DNA of 64,000 nt from Methanothrix soehngenii GP6 (GTDB taxonomy: Archaea > Halobacteriota > Methanosarcinia > Methanotrichales > Methanotrichaceae). Positions 51,686-61,496 of this stretch are shown one piece after another. A program made the translations under genes and the position numbers. Positions within the stretch are counted from its first letter, which is position 1. The number at the start of each line of letters is the position of its first letter. The notes beneath the pieces are model-generated. The model saw nothing but the letters and a program-made list of their open reading frames with translations, ran no database searches and was not told the origin of the DNA. The stretch lies in the NCBI RefSeq assembly GCF_000204415.1, contig NC_015416.1, positions 1,612,001-1,676,000 on the forward strand, written 5' to 3'.

Positions 51686-52476
51686 GCGCTCCGGATTCTG
51701 ACTCTCCTGCTTATTCCATTGCTCCAGTCTTTGGCGCCCCTCTCCTTCTGGCTGAGGGGAAGGAGCGGCTTCTCATTGCTTCCGACCTCCACCTGGGCCT
51801 GGAGCATGAGCTGTGGCTGGGAGGGGTATCCATTCCCAGCCAGACCAGAAAGATCCTCGCTCTCCTGAAAGGATACCTGGACATGACTATGCCTGATAGG
51901 CTGCTGATTTTGGGGGACTTGAAGCACAATGTGCCCAAGACGAGCTGGCAGGAGAAACGAGAGGTCCCTGATTTCCTCCGTCAGCTATCTGCCCAGGTGA
52001 GGGTGGATATAGTCTCGGGAAACCATGACAGCAACTTAGCAGACATGGCCCCCCCGGGGGTTAGAGTCCATCCCTCCACTGGAATTGTGCGGGAAGGCAG
52101 GGGCTACTTTCATGGTCATACCTGGCCGGAGGAAAAGGTCGTGCGTTCTGGCTTTATGGTAGCGGCTCATCTTCACCCTGCAGTGAGGCTCAAGGATCCC
52201 CTGGGCAACTTCCAGACCCATCCAGTCTGGGCCAGAGCGCCCATACAAACGGAGGTGGTAGAGGAGCATTACGGTTTTGCCTCTTCTGGGGAGATCATCA
52301 TCATGCCTGCCTTCAATCCTCTTTGTGGAGGACTGGCCCTCAATGAGCCGGCAGAGGATATGCGTGGTCCCCTCCTGGCGATGGCCAATATGGAGCACGC
52401 ACGCCTCTATCTGCTGGATGGAACCGATCTAGGCCTCTTGGCGGAGATAAAGGCGGCTGGGGATTGGCCAATCTGA
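51682..52476 (+). CDS. Archaeal metallophosphoesterase (SbcD-related)
   Basis: 264 aa. ASDLHLGLEHELW, LLILGDLKHNVP, VSGNHDSNLADMAPPG, YFHGHTWP and the C-terminal IIMPAFNPLCGG match the archaeal SbcD-related phosphoesterase family of about 230-260 aa. The TTG start overlaps the preceding TGA, consistent with translational coupling. Substrate unknown. Confidence 0.85.
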   Translation: MSAPDSDSPAYSIAPVFGAPLLLAEGKERLLIASDLHLGLEHELWLGGVSIPSQTRKILALLKGYLDMTMPDRLLILGDLKHNVPKTSWQEKREVPDFLRQLSAQVRVDIVSGNHDSNLADMAPPGVRVHPSTGIVREGRGYFHGHTWPEEKVVRSGFMVAAHLHPAVRLKDPLGNFQTHPVWARAPIQTEVVEEHYGFASSGEIIIMPAFNPLCGGLALNEPAEDMRGPLLAMANMEHARLYLLDGTDLGLLAEIKAAGDWPI

Positions 52477-52573
52477 CCCGCATGGATCGATTTGACCGGC
52501 ATCTATCAATTCAGGACAGCAAGGATTATCACCTCTTCCTCAGCTATGCATTCAGAATAAGAGGGATTTGAAC

Positions 52574-53131
52574 GTGAATGATAGAGATCGCCTCCTCGAG
52601 CTGCTGATTGAGAGATCGCTGGAGATAAGGCCGGTCACTCTCTCCTCGGGCAGGAAGAGCGACTACTACATAGACTGCAAAAGGGTCACATTGAGCCCGG
52701 AAGGGGCCTATCTTACCGCCAAGCTGATGCTGGAGCAGATCCATCCGCAGGTATCGGCAATCGGCGGGCTAACCTTGGGAGCAGACCCCATTGTCTCATC
52801 CATATCCGTCCTGAGCCATCTGCAGGGCAGAGGGCTGGCAGCGCTGATCGTGCGAAAGGAGCCCAAGAAGCATGGCACCATGAGCTATGTGGAAGGGCCC
52901 GCGCTGGAGAAGGGGTCAAAGGTGGCGGTGGTGGAGGATGTGGTAACCTCCGGAGCCTCACTATTAAGAGCCATTGACCGGATTGCCGCTGCCGGCTATG
53001 AGCCGGTTCAGGCACTGACAATACTCGACCGCGAGGAGGGCGGACGGGAGGTTATCGAAGAGCGCGGCTTCTCCCTGCAGGCGCTATATGATCGCAGCGA
53101 TCTGGGACTGGATAAGAAAAAGGCGGAATGA
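52574..53131 (+). CDS. pyrE: Orotate phosphoribosyltransferase
   Basis: 185 aa; orotate + PRPP to OMP. LSSGRKSDYYIDCKRVTLSP, GGLTLGADPIVSSI, VRKEPKKHGTM and the PRPP-binding VAVVEDVVTSGASL are typical. GTG at 52574 is chosen because GAGGG lies eight bases upstream; an in-frame TTG is six bases earlier. Confidence 0.93.
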   Translation: MNDRDRLLELLIERSLEIRPVTLSSGRKSDYYIDCKRVTLSPEGAYLTAKLMLEQIHPQVSAIGGLTLGADPIVSSISVLSHLQGRGLAALIVRKEPKKHGTMSYVEGPALEKGSKVAVVEDVVTSGASLLRAIDRIAAAGYEPVQALTILDREEGGREVIEERGFSLQALYDRSDLGLDKKKAE

Positions 53132-53254
53132 TAAAAAACCTGAAAATCAATTGTGCTGGGATTCGGCCTTGGGATCAAGGCTTTTAGAGCACATGCTCCG
53201 CCATGCAATCCGGGTCGTCTTCAGGGTCGGTACTTCAAATCCTGGGGCCCCATT

Positions 53255-53899
53255 TCAATGGTTTCGATTCTTATCTGTCTCAGGCATCTGATCCGGTGTC
53301 TGGTCCTGCAAATCAGGGGCATCCCCCGGGTGGGCATCGCCATTGTCATCCGGACTTATGGGCAGAGGGCTGTTAGGCTCCCAAACGCTCTGATTTGCCG
53401 GCACAGAGCCGGGAGGATACGATTCAGATCCATTCATCCCCTGCGGAGTGTCTCCAGGCAGAGGCCCCATGCCAGCGGGATCCATCTGGCCGGGTTGCGG
53501 CGTTGGCTGTCCGATTACTGTGAGGGGCGACTCCAGCCACAAATTCCTCCAGGTCCCATCTTCGGAATACGATACATGAGAAGCTATAACATAAGTGCCA
53601 CACTGAATTGCTCTTATGGGATAGCTGATGGGCGCTGTTATGCCAGGATATAGCTGCGCTGTCTGGCCTTGTGGATAGCTGGTCTCAATCCCAGGAGGAA
53701 GTCCGGGAGTGATTACCGCTTGAGTGGCATTGTTGCCGTAATAGGTCAGCGTAACTGTAACCATTGCACTATCGCCCAAGTTCACCGATGGAGGTACGCT
53801 CTGGCCGGCTGTCAGCTGTGCCGTAGCCGGTCCCATTAACGCTCCAATCCCCAGGAGCAAAAGAACCCACACCAATCCCAAGTGTTTCATCGACTCCAT
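53255..53899 (-). CDS. Secreted protein with Ig-like domain and acidic tail
   Basis: 214 aa. A signal peptide (LVWVLLLLGIGALMGPATAQ) is followed by an NEW3/COG1361-like beta-sandwich (PPSVNLGDSAMVTVTLTYYG, ITPGLPPGIETSYPQG) and a disordered Pro/Asp/Asn-rich C-terminus. The domain type occurs in methanogen surface proteins. No membrane anchor is visible. It is divergent from the membrane-protein gene at 54050. Confidence 0.65.
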   Translation of the reverse strand: MESMKHLGLVWVLLLLGIGALMGPATAQLTAGQSVPPSVNLGDSAMVTVTLTYYGNNATQAVITPGLPPGIETSYPQGQTAQLYPGITAPISYPIRAIQCGTYVIASHVSYSEDGTWRNLWLESPLTVIGQPTPQPGQMDPAGMGPLPGDTPQGMNGSESYPPGSVPANQSVWEPNSPLPISPDDNGDAHPGDAPDLQDQTPDQMPETDKNRNH

Positions 53900-54049
53900 A
53901 TTTTTTCCGGCGAGATTTAAAGATAGCTGTCATACGAGATTTATATGAGATCTATTCACGGTATTGATCACGATTTCTATCTCTGGAGAGGAGAAATTCA
54001 ATCTGGCCATACATAAAATACTTATTTGGATTGAAGATATGCATATCTA

Positions 54050-55276
54050 ATGGACGTCTCTTTCTCTGCCTGGCGGCATTCGCGCGAAGAGAGCTTGCAG
54101 CTCAAAGGGGATAGCTTCTCCTTCCTCTTCGATAGGCGCTACACCAACAGGCTCAATCGAATGAGCCGGGTTTTCTTCGAGGCTTATGTCGTCGCCACCA
54201 AAGAGTTGGCCGCGCAGGAGGACCGCTTCCCCAGCTTAAGCGAGATCGATGCAAAGATGGAGAGCGGTGCCGTCTATGCATTCAAGGATCGCCTGATGAA
54301 GAACACCGAGTTCTTCGAGGAGGTCAAGATATCCGGCGTCTCTTACCTGGTTCCGCGCGCCCTCAAGTTCGTGGATTCCACGGGAACGTATACCGATCTG
54401 ATTCTGAACTTCGATGAAGGGGCAGCGGTCCTCCCCACCCGCAGGAAGACCCCCTCTCTTGCCGAGACGACGGTGCCCCCCACCGAGGAAGGGGAAGCTG
54501 CCTCCTTCGAGACGGAGGAGGATATAGAATTTTCAGCGGAACCCGAAGACAAAGCCGCACCTGAGCCCAGGCCGGAATCCTATTCCCGTATATTCGAAAA
54601 GGCCGCGAATACAACCGCAACTGAGGATGAGGAAGCTGACTTGCCCGAGCCTCCCGTCGCGAAGGCGGAAGAAGCCGCTCCTCCAAAGCCCTCTGCCACC
54701 GCCACCTTTGCCCCATCCTCGGGAAAAGAGCCACCATCGCTCCCTGCGAAAGGAAGAATGAGCAAAGAGATGATAGTAGCAGCTCTGGCTGGTTTGATCA
54801 TGCTGATGGCGGTGGGAGGCTATATATTATCCGGCGGCATTCCCCAAAATTCGTCAAGCAAGCCTCTGATTTTTGTTGATTATTCTGCTTATCTGATCAA
54901 TTCCAGCAACGAAAGCTACCTGGGCTTTGACATAAGCAATCCTCATGGGATGCCCAATCTAATTGAGATGAAGCTGCCCTCAAACATCGATGAGAGCATA
55001 AGCGCCAGGGGAGGAATCGTCACCATAGCTCATGGTACTGATACCCTGGTGAGGATGAACACCAGCACAGACGCCAGCGTGAAGATCTATCTGCTTAACA
55101 ACTGGTCCCAGGTCCCCTTGACCCTTAACTTTTCGGGCACTGAGGATTATGATACCAGTCTGCAGGTCCATAGCCAGGATTACCTTGTCACTCGCAAGAA
55201 TGATACCCTGATCTTGAGCTTGAATCTGACCGGGGATGGCGTGAAGTTTGAGCAGAGCTACGCCGAAAAATCCTAG
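54050..55276 (+). CDS. Single-pass membrane protein of unknown function
   Basis: 408 aa. A soluble N-terminal domain (residues 1-130; RRYTNRLNRMSRVFFEAYVV) is followed by an acidic, Pro/Glu/Ala-rich linker (about 135-235), one membrane helix (MIVAALAGLIMLMAVGGYIL, about 240-262) and an external beta-rich domain with N-glycosylation-like NSS/NST sites. No family recognised. The ATG lies about 20 bases after a TATAAAATA-like promoter (CATAAAATAC near 54012), so the message is short-leadered. It overlaps the Taw2-like gene by 29 bases. Confidence 0.65.
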   Translation: MDVSFSAWRHSREESLQLKGDSFSFLFDRRYTNRLNRMSRVFFEAYVVATKELAAQEDRFPSLSEIDAKMESGAVYAFKDRLMKNTEFFEEVKISGVSYLVPRALKFVDSTGTYTDLILNFDEGAAVLPTRRKTPSLAETTVPPTEEGEAASFETEEDIEFSAEPEDKAAPEPRPESYSRIFEKAANTTATEDEEADLPEPPVAKAEEAAPPKPSATATFAPSSGKEPPSLPAKGRMSKEMIVAALAGLIMLMAVGGYILSGGIPQNSSSKPLIFVDYSAYLINSSNESYLGFDISNPHGMPNLIEMKLPSNIDESISARGGIVTIAHGTDTLVRMNTSTDASVKIYLLNNWSQVPLTLNFSGTEDYDTSLQVHSQDYLVTRKNDTLILSLNLTGDGVKFEQSYAEKS

Positions 55277-56282
55277 TCCGCCCCTTCTGGCGGTGAGGGC
55301 GAAGAGAGAGGATGCGCCAGCTACTCTGAAGATGGTCATAGCTCAAGGCTTCCTTGATCGCGGCCGCAAGGTGGTGGAGAAGAGCGGTCATGTGGAGATA
55401 CCGGTCAGGTGCAACATCCCCGGTTTACTTGTCATATCTCAGGAGAGTCCGATGTACTATCGAAGGGCTCCAGATCTGGCAGAAGCTATGAGTGACCAGC
55501 TGTTGCCAGAGGAGATGGAGCTTCTTCCTCGTGGATGGCATATCCAGGGGGATGTGATAGTGGTCAAGATCCATCCTCGCCTTGACTCTCACCAGGATCG
55601 CATAGCACGGGCCCTTTTGAACTTTTATCCTCGCTGTCATACAGTGTTGCGCGACTATGGCATAGAGGGTCCTTTCAGAGAGCCGGTGCGGGAGATCATC
55701 GCAGGCACAAGAACGGAGACCGTGCATCGAGAGAATGGGGTCACCTTTCATCTTGATGCCAGGAAGGTGATGTTCTCAGCAGGCAATCTGAATGAGCGCA
55801 TGCGCATGGGCAATCTCGGCCGGGGAGAGTACGTGGTGGACATGTTCGCAGGTATCGGCTATTTCTCTCTTCCCATGGCCGTCCATTCCCGGCCCAGGAA
55901 GGTCCTGGCCATTGAGCTGAACCCCAATGCTTACCACTACCTCTGTCTGAATATCAAAAAGAATGGGGTAGAGAGGATCGTGGAGCCCGTTCTGGGTGAT
56001 TGCGCGAAAGTGACCCCAGAGGGGGTGGCTGACAGGGTGGTGATGGGCATGGTTCAGGTAACGGATCGATATCTTCTGAAGGGGATCGGGGCTCTGCGCT
56101 CCGGCGGAGTGCTGCATTATCATCAGACTGTGCCCTCCTGGATGCACCCAAAAAGAGCGGTATGCGACATTGAGGAGGCAGCAAGAGCTTTGGGGAGACG
56201 ATCTGAGATTTTAGGCTGTATCCGGGTCAAGAAGTACTCTCCAGGAGTGGTTCACTCTGTGGTGGATGCCAGGATCAAATAG
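55248..56282 (+). CDS. taw2: Taw2-like tRNA aminocarboxypropyltransferase
   Basis: 344 aa. Taw2/TYW2 transfers the 3-amino-3-carboxypropyl group of SAM in wyosine synthesis at tRNA-Phe position 37. The N-terminal domain (LLAVRAKREDAPATLK, GFLDRGRKV) and the motif VVDMFAGIGYFSLPMAV, IELNPNAYHYL and GMVQVTDRYLLKGIGAL favour TYW2 over Trm5, which has NLP in the equivalent spot. The TTG start at 55248 keeps the conserved N-terminus and overlaps the upstream gene; ATG at 55332 would remove it. Confidence 0.82.
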   Translation: MSRATPKNPSPPLLAVRAKREDAPATLKMVIAQGFLDRGRKVVEKSGHVEIPVRCNIPGLLVISQESPMYYRRAPDLAEAMSDQLLPEEMELLPRGWHIQGDVIVVKIHPRLDSHQDRIARALLNFYPRCHTVLRDYGIEGPFREPVREIIAGTRTETVHRENGVTFHLDARKVMFSAGNLNERMRMGNLGRGEYVVDMFAGIGYFSLPMAVHSRPRKVLAIELNPNAYHYLCLNIKKNGVERIVEPVLGDCAKVTPEGVADRVVMGMVQVTDRYLLKGIGALRSGGVLHYHQTVPSWMHPKRAVCDIEEAARALGRRSEILGCIRVKKYSPGVVHSVVDARIK

Positions 56283-56378
56283 CCATTGAGAACGTCCGCG
56301 CCGTCAGCAGACGCTCATCTGGCTTTAGGGGCAGCGGATCGATAGATTAATAACTACCTGTTGCAAGGTTAGTGGCGA

Positions 56379-56451
56379 AGCCCGGTAGTGTAGCGGTCAA
56401 TCACAGGAGGCTCTGGACCTCCTTACCTAGGTTCGAATCCTGGCCGGGCTA
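56379..56451 (+). tRNA. tRNA-Gln (anticodon CTG)
   Basis: Acceptor AGCCCGG/CCGGGCT, discriminator A. Anticodon stem GGAGG/CCTCC with loop CTCTGGA gives anticodon CTG. T arm CTAGG-TTCGAAT-CCTGG. No intron and no encoded CCA. TTAATAACTA about 30 bases upstream is a probable TATA box. Confidence 0.95.
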
Positions 56452-56466
56452 TTCTCTCGTCTTGAA

Positions 56467-56793
56467 TTATGGCTCAATGCGATCTTTCTTCAGTTCATTG
56501 ATGGCCTCTGGGGTGAGCCTGATCTCTGCCAGCTGGATTGCCCCCATGGAGGAGATCATTCTGGTCATCATCTCCGATATGCTCCTGCCCAGGTCTTCTT
56601 CTTTGCTGGAGAGGAACATAGATAATGCATAGCCAAGGTTATATGCCGTCCAGCTGGCATAGGTGAAGTGGACCATAAGGTCCTCCACCCTCCCCTCAAT
56701 CCAGGGGCCATCCGATTCTGCGTAGATCACTCTGGACCGGATCTGATTCAAGCTCTGGATCTCCGCCTCAAACTGAACCAAGCCATAAACCAT
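56467..56793 (-). CDS. Small conserved-looking hypothetical protein
   Basis: 108 aa. An N-terminal beta-like segment (RSRVIYAESDGPWIEGRVED) is followed by helices with small residues (HFTYASWTAYNLGYALSMFL, MMTRMISSMG) that might form a dimer core. No membrane segment and no motif recognised. It is a separate unit between the tRNA-Gln gene and an intergenic region of 260 bases without further genes. Confidence 0.55.
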   Translation of the reverse strand: MVYGLVQFEAEIQSLNQIRSRVIYAESDGPWIEGRVEDLMVHFTYASWTAYNLGYALSMFLSSKEEDLGRSISEMMTRMISSMGAIQLAEIRLTPEAINELKKDRIEP

Positions 56794-57053
56794 AAGAACT
56801 CACATCCTTTTTAAATAAAATACTCTGGCTGTATCTTCTTCATCCACCTGTTCCGGCCATTTGCTGCTTAATAGCTATTGTTATTAATCTCTCCTTCCTA
56901 TTGAACATTGTTGTTCTTCCCCGGATGCTCGCGTGCTCAAAGGGGATGTGGCCTAAACCATGTATTAGCTGAGACGGGATGAGAAAGCAAAAATTTATAT
57001 CCTATCACTATCTTATGGTTAGTATGCAAAAGTAATTGTGAGGTGAAATAGAT

Positions 57054-57641
57054 ATGTGGGACAAGAAATATCCATCTATATTCGATATATTTGAGAGTTT
57101 CACAAAGGGCTTCCCCTTCGAGAGAAAGGAGAGGTTCGAGGATGATTGGTTCAAAGAGCCCTTTGAGAGCATGATCCAGAGGTTCGAGGAATCTATGCCC
57201 TCGGAGTTCAATGAACTTGTTCGGGAGGAGAAGACTCCCTCTGGCGTATCTCGCCGCTATGGCCCCTTCGTCTATGGCTTCAGCTACACTGCAGAGCCGG
57301 GAAAGGAGCCCATATTCCAGGAGTTTGGCAACATCAAGCCCTCTCATCGGGGAATTGAGCCCAGCGAGGGCAGAGAGCCATTGGTCGACGTCATGAGCGA
57401 GAAGGACAAGTTCAAGGTATTCGTCGAGCTCCCAGGAGTTGAAAAGGAGAAGGTAAAGCTGGATGTAGCGGATGACAGCGTGGAGATCAAGACCGATGAC
57501 GAGAAGAAGTTCTACAAGATGATATATCTGGACTCCACCATAGATCCGGATAGCGCCAAGGCCTCTTACAAGAACGGCATACTCACTCTGGAGCTGGATA
57601 AAAAGGAGAAGAGAAAAGGAAAAGAGGTGAAGATAGACTGA
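57054..57641 (+). CDS. Hsp20/alpha-crystallin family chaperone
   Basis: 195 aa. A Phe/Glu-rich N-terminal arm of about 115 residues is followed by the alpha-crystallin domain (EPLVDVMSEKDKFKVFVELP, GVEKEKVKLDVADDSVEIK) and the conserved A-x-x-x-G-I-L region (ASYKNGILTLELDKKE). No C-terminal IxI motif is clear. TTATATCCTATCAC about 50 bases upstream is a possible promoter; AGGTGAAA precedes the ATG. Confidence 0.88.
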   Translation: MWDKKYPSIFDIFESFTKGFPFERKERFEDDWFKEPFESMIQRFEESMPSEFNELVREEKTPSGVSRRYGPFVYGFSYTAEPGKEPIFQEFGNIKPSHRGIEPSEGREPLVDVMSEKDKFKVFVELPGVEKEKVKLDVADDSVEIKTDDEKKFYKMIYLDSTIDPDSAKASYKNGILTLELDKKEKRKGKEVKID

Positions 57642-57859
57642 GGTGGATGAAAGAGGTCCACAATGGGCGGGACTATGTCGTCCTGCTCTGATTATTTTTC
57701 TTCGGCCCGTTCAGTGATCTGCCGCATATCGCGGAATCGATGATAATCAGCGAGTAATTTTACATATTATGCCTAGATATGGGCTATATGAAACTCATAT
57801 GATCTAAAATGATGGGATAATGCTCTAATAAAAGGCCAATGTGAAAAACAATTACTTAA

Positions 57860-58057
57860 ATGATTTCGTATTATGTGGATTACATGCAGCAGATGAGTGA
57901 GATTTGGGGTCAGGGGATTGAGCTTGGAGATGGGGGTCAAAAGGGCATACTTTTGGGCCTCAGCAGGATTATGCACGGCAAGTATGGGGATGTAATCCTC
58001 CTATGTACTGTTATGGCTGCCTTCGTTATGCTCCTGGCGTTCTCTGCCTCCTGCTAG
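57860..58057 (+). CDS. Small membrane protein, hypothetical
   Basis: 65 aa. A polar N-terminal half (QMSEIWGQGIELGDGGQKG) precedes a single membrane helix (VILLCTVMAAFVMLLAFSAS) with a terminal Cys. No family recognised. In-frame ATGs occur at residues 1, 9 and 12; no strong SD decides. It lies alone between hsp20 and glyS. Confidence 0.45.
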   Translation: MISYYVDYMQQMSEIWGQGIELGDGGQKGILLGLSRIMHGKYGDVILLCTVMAAFVMLLAFSASC

Positions 58058-58189
58058 ATAGAGTGGCAAAAATCCAGACAAAGCAAAGGGATGATATCGG
58101 CCTATCCAGAGATATGCAAAACGCCCTCTTTTTTAATAACAAAGATTAAATCACCCCCGGTATTCTGAAACCATACCGAGGATTGGGAA

Positions 58190-59935
58190 ATGGACAGGAA
58201 TGAGTTGGTAAATGAGCTTGCCCGCAGGCGTGGCTTTCTCTGGCCCGCTTTCGAGCTCTATGGCGGAGCCGCGGGATTTTATGATTACGGCCCTCTGGGA
58301 GCACCCCTCAAGAGGCGCATTGAAGACATCTGGCGGCAGTACTTCGTAATTGCCGAAGGGTTTGCAGAGATCGAGGCCCCAACCATCGGGGTGGAGGGCA
58401 TCTTCCAGGCTTCAGGCCATCTGAGCGGCTTTTCTGATCCCCTCACCGGATGCAAGGAATGCAAGGAGGTATACCGGGCGGATCACCTGATAAAGCATAT
58501 CATAGAGGTTCCCGATGCCCTGACGAATGAGGAGATCTATCGCTGCATGCAGGAGAATGAGATCACCTGTCCGGAGTGCGGCGGCGAGCTCTCCAGTGTC
58601 TATGAGTTCAATCTCATGTTCAAGACCATGATCGGCCCGGGAAACAAGATGACCGGCTACATGCGGCCGGAGACTGCCCAGGGGATGTTCATCAACTTCC
58701 CCCGGCTCCTGCGCTACTTCCGGGGGGCTCTTCCATTCGCGGCAGTGCAGATTGGCAAGTCCTATCGAAATGAGATCTCCCCCCGCCAGGGTGTGATCAG
58801 ATTGAGGGAGTTCACCCAGGCCGAGGCAGAGATCTTCATCGACCCAAGAGACAAGACCCATCCCAGATTCGATGAGGTCAAGGCAATCCGGATGAAGTTC
58901 TACTCCCAGGAGGCGCAGGAGAAGGGGGTGGAGGAGGAGATGAGCTTTGGCGAAGCGGTGGAGAGGGGAGTTGTCGCTCACCAGACCCTGGCCTATTATG
59001 TGGCCAGGACCTATCAGTACCTCCTGGCGGTGGGCATAGACCCGCAAAAGCTCCGCTTCCGACAGCACAAGTCCGATGAGATGGCCCATTATGCTGCTGA
59101 CTGCTGGGATGCGGAGGTCCTTTTGGACCGTCTGGGCTGGATAGAGCTGGTGGGGGTGGCAGACAGGACCGACTATGACCTCAAAGCCCATACAACAGTC
59201 AGCAAGGTGAACCTCTCTGTCTTTGTGAACTATGGCCAGCCGAAGAAGAGGAAGAAGACCGTGGTCAAGCCTGATTTCAAGGCTTTGGGGCCGATGTTCA
59301 AGTCGAAGGCCAAAGCGGTTGGAGAAGCCCTTCGCGCTCTGGCACCAGAGCAATTGGCCGGTGAGAAGATTCAGGTAAATATTGATGGGGAGACGATAGA
59401 TATCGACCGAAGTCTGGTTTCCTTTGAGAGCGTGGAGGAGGAGGTGCGGGGAGAGGAGGTGGTGCCTCATGTGATAGAGCCCTCCTTTGGCATCGATCGG
59501 ATACTCTATTCCATCCTGGATCACTCCTACTATGAGGATGAGATCGATGGAGAGAAAAGAGCGGTTCTCCGGTTCAAGCCTCAGGTTGCGCCAATTGAGG
59601 TGGCGGTTCTCCCCTTAATGGATAGAAGCGAGCTGGTCGGACCAGCAAAGAAGATCCTGGAGGAATTGCGTTCCCGGGGCATGCGAACTGACTATGACAC
59701 CTCGGGATCCATCGGAAGGCGCTACCGACGCAACGATGAGATCGGGACCCCCTATGAGGTCACTATTGACTATGAGACCATTGAAGAGGGCACTGTCACC
59801 ATCAGGGATAGGGATAGCATGAGCCAGGTCAGGGTTGCTCGCTGGCAGGTTGTCGACAAGTTGCAGGCCCTTCTCAATGGGGACCTTCTGTTCCAGGATG
59901 CTGGCGATCCGGTCCGTTCAGCAAAGAATGATTGA
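58190..59935 (+). CDS. glyS: Glycyl-tRNA synthetase
   Basis: 581 aa homodimeric archaeal/eukaryal-type class II enzyme. The start RRGFLWPAFELYGGAAGFYDYGP, the zinc-like Cys set (CKECKEVYR...CPECGGEL), motif 2 (SYRNEISPRQGVIRLREF), motif 3 (PSFGIDRILYSIL) and the anticodon-binding C-terminal domain (VAPIEVAVLPL, IGRRYRRNDEIGTPY) are all intact. Confidence 0.96.
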   Translation: MDRNELVNELARRRGFLWPAFELYGGAAGFYDYGPLGAPLKRRIEDIWRQYFVIAEGFAEIEAPTIGVEGIFQASGHLSGFSDPLTGCKECKEVYRADHLIKHIIEVPDALTNEEIYRCMQENEITCPECGGELSSVYEFNLMFKTMIGPGNKMTGYMRPETAQGMFINFPRLLRYFRGALPFAAVQIGKSYRNEISPRQGVIRLREFTQAEAEIFIDPRDKTHPRFDEVKAIRMKFYSQEAQEKGVEEEMSFGEAVERGVVAHQTLAYYVARTYQYLLAVGIDPQKLRFRQHKSDEMAHYAADCWDAEVLLDRLGWIELVGVADRTDYDLKAHTTVSKVNLSVFVNYGQPKKRKKTVVKPDFKALGPMFKSKAKAVGEALRALAPEQLAGEKIQVNIDGETIDIDRSLVSFESVEEEVRGEEVVPHVIEPSFGIDRILYSILDHSYYEDEIDGEKRAVLRFKPQVAPIEVAVLPLMDRSELVGPAKKILEELRSRGMRTDYDTSGSIGRRYRRNDEIGTPYEVTIDYETIEEGTVTIRDRDSMSQVRVARWQVVDKLQALLNGDLLFQDAGDPVRSAKND

Positions 59936-59956
59936 TTGGAAAAAGGCGAGTGGAAA

Positions 59957-60622
59957 ATGGATATCTCGGGAAAGGAGCGTTCGGTGGGAGTCCTATCCCT
60001 GCCTGATATCGTCGCCGACTGGCAGAAAAAGCTAATAGGGGAGGCGAGAAGAAAGGCCATTCACCTCTCTGGCCTCTCTGTCCCTCTCTCTCTTCTGCTC
60101 TTGGGCAGGAGCTTTACCATCGCCTTTGTGGCCCTTGCTCTGGCTATCTCTCTGATTCTAGAGTGGCAGAGGCTGAAGGGAAAAATCCGTCTTCCAGAGG
60201 TGCGAGCCCAGGAGGAGCACAAGGTGGCCAGCTTCGTCTATTACATCACTGGCTGCCTCCTGTGCGTCGTTTTTCTTCCTAAGATGATAGCGGTGAACGC
60301 CGTGCTGTTTCTCTCTTTGGGCGACACCATCAGCGGCCTCGCAGGATCGATTCTGGCCAACGCCGATGTGCGAGGCAGAAGGAAGATGTGGGGCTGCAAG
60401 TCCCTTCCGATCATGGCCGTCATGTTCTCCAGCTGTCTTCTGATCGGATATCTGGTCTCGGGCATCACCCAACTCTCCTTTCCGGTCTATCTGGCTGGAG
60501 CGGCTGCGGCAACGATTGCCGACGGCGTGGCAGTGATCATAAACGGCAATAGCCTTGATGATAACTTCTCCATACCGGTGTTCTCCGGCCTGGTGATGAC
60601 CGGGGCTGCAGCATTTTTTTAG
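59957..60622 (+). CDS. Dolichol/polyprenol kinase-like membrane protein
   Basis: 221 aa from the ATG at 59957. About six membrane helices; the conserved block EARRKAIHLSGLSVPL at the first helix, FLSLGDTISGLAGSI with Asp and the ADGVAVIING region match the phosphatidate cytidylyltransferase/dolichol kinase superfamily (SEC59 type). The substrate could be a polyprenol or a polar lipid; unresolved. 21 bases after glyS. Confidence 0.8.
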   Translation: MDISGKERSVGVLSLPDIVADWQKKLIGEARRKAIHLSGLSVPLSLLLLGRSFTIAFVALALAISLILEWQRLKGKIRLPEVRAQEEHKVASFVYYITGCLLCVVFLPKMIAVNAVLFLSLGDTISGLAGSILANADVRGRRKMWGCKSLPIMAVMFSSCLLIGYLVSGITQLSFPVYLAGAAAATIADGVAVIINGNSLDDNFSIPVFSGLVMTGAAAFF

Positions 60623-60737
60623 AGCTCCTCCTCATTTGGGGTCAATGGAAAAGGTTTTTTAGTCTGGGGATTGTACTCTTTCAGCGCTCAAAAGCAGCAA
60701 ATGGCTGCTGGGTTATGGGAATAGGAGGATTGGATAA

Positions 60738-61385
60738 ATGAATATTATACTGCTCGGCCCGCCGGGATCCGGCAAGGGCACACAGGCTAAGATGATTGCC
60801 GACAAGTACAAGGTCACCCACGTCTCTACCGGTGACATTCTGAGGGAGAACGTCCGCAGCGGCACCCCCCTGGGGGTTGAGGCCAAGAAGTTCATGGATG
60901 CAGGAAAGCTGGTTCCGGATGCCCTGTTGATCGATATCATCAAAGATCGCCTGGCTAAGGATGACGTTAAGGGCGGATGGATGCTGGACGGATTCCCCAG
61001 AACCATGCCCCAGGCGGAGGCTCTGGACAAAATTCTGCCCACTCTGGGCCAGAAGATCGATGTGGTCTTGAATATCGATGTTCCCGATGAGGAACTGGTC
61101 AAGAGGGTCACAGGAAGAAGGATGTGCAAGTGCGGCACCACCTATCACGTTCAGTTCAATCCGCCAAAGGTTGAAGGAAAGTGCGATGCCTGCGGAGCGG
61201 ACCTCTACCAGAGGGCGGATGACAACGAGGAGACGGTCAAGCAGAGGCTGTCTGCCTATCACGCCCAGACCCAGCCCCTGATTGACTACTACAACAAGCG
61301 TGGCATTGTGGCCACGGTGCTTGGCGTGGGCGACATCAAGGCTATCTTCGGCGAGGTCGTCAAGGCACTGGACAAGAGGGCATAG
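60738..61385 (+). CDS. adk: Adenylate kinase with zinc LID
   Basis: 215 aa. P-loop LLGPPGSGKGTQAK, VSTGDILRENV, LDGFPRTMPQAEAL and the LID with four Cys (CKCGTTYH...CDACG) indicate the bacterial-like long form with structural zinc, as in Methanosarcinales. GGAGGATT precedes the ATG. A T-rich tract just after the stop may terminate transcription. Confidence 0.95.
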   Translation: MNIILLGPPGSGKGTQAKMIADKYKVTHVSTGDILRENVRSGTPLGVEAKKFMDAGKLVPDALLIDIIKDRLAKDDVKGGWMLDGFPRTMPQAEALDKILPTLGQKIDVVLNIDVPDEELVKRVTGRRMCKCGTTYHVQFNPPKVEGKCDACGADLYQRADDNEETVKQRLSAYHAQTQPLIDYYNKRGIVATVLGVGDIKAIFGEVVKALDKRA

Positions 61386-61496
61386 AGCCTTCGATATCAT
61401 TTTTTTAAAAAATTTTTGGCCAACCTCTGTTAGATTAAATTGACAACATATTCAAATACTATCATTCTCATTAATAGTTATATTGGAGGCAAAGGC

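Noticed and set aside
58412-59524. 370-aa antisense frame within glyS
   Set aside because: His/Leu-rich mirror of a highly conserved synthetase gene; no start signal or motif.
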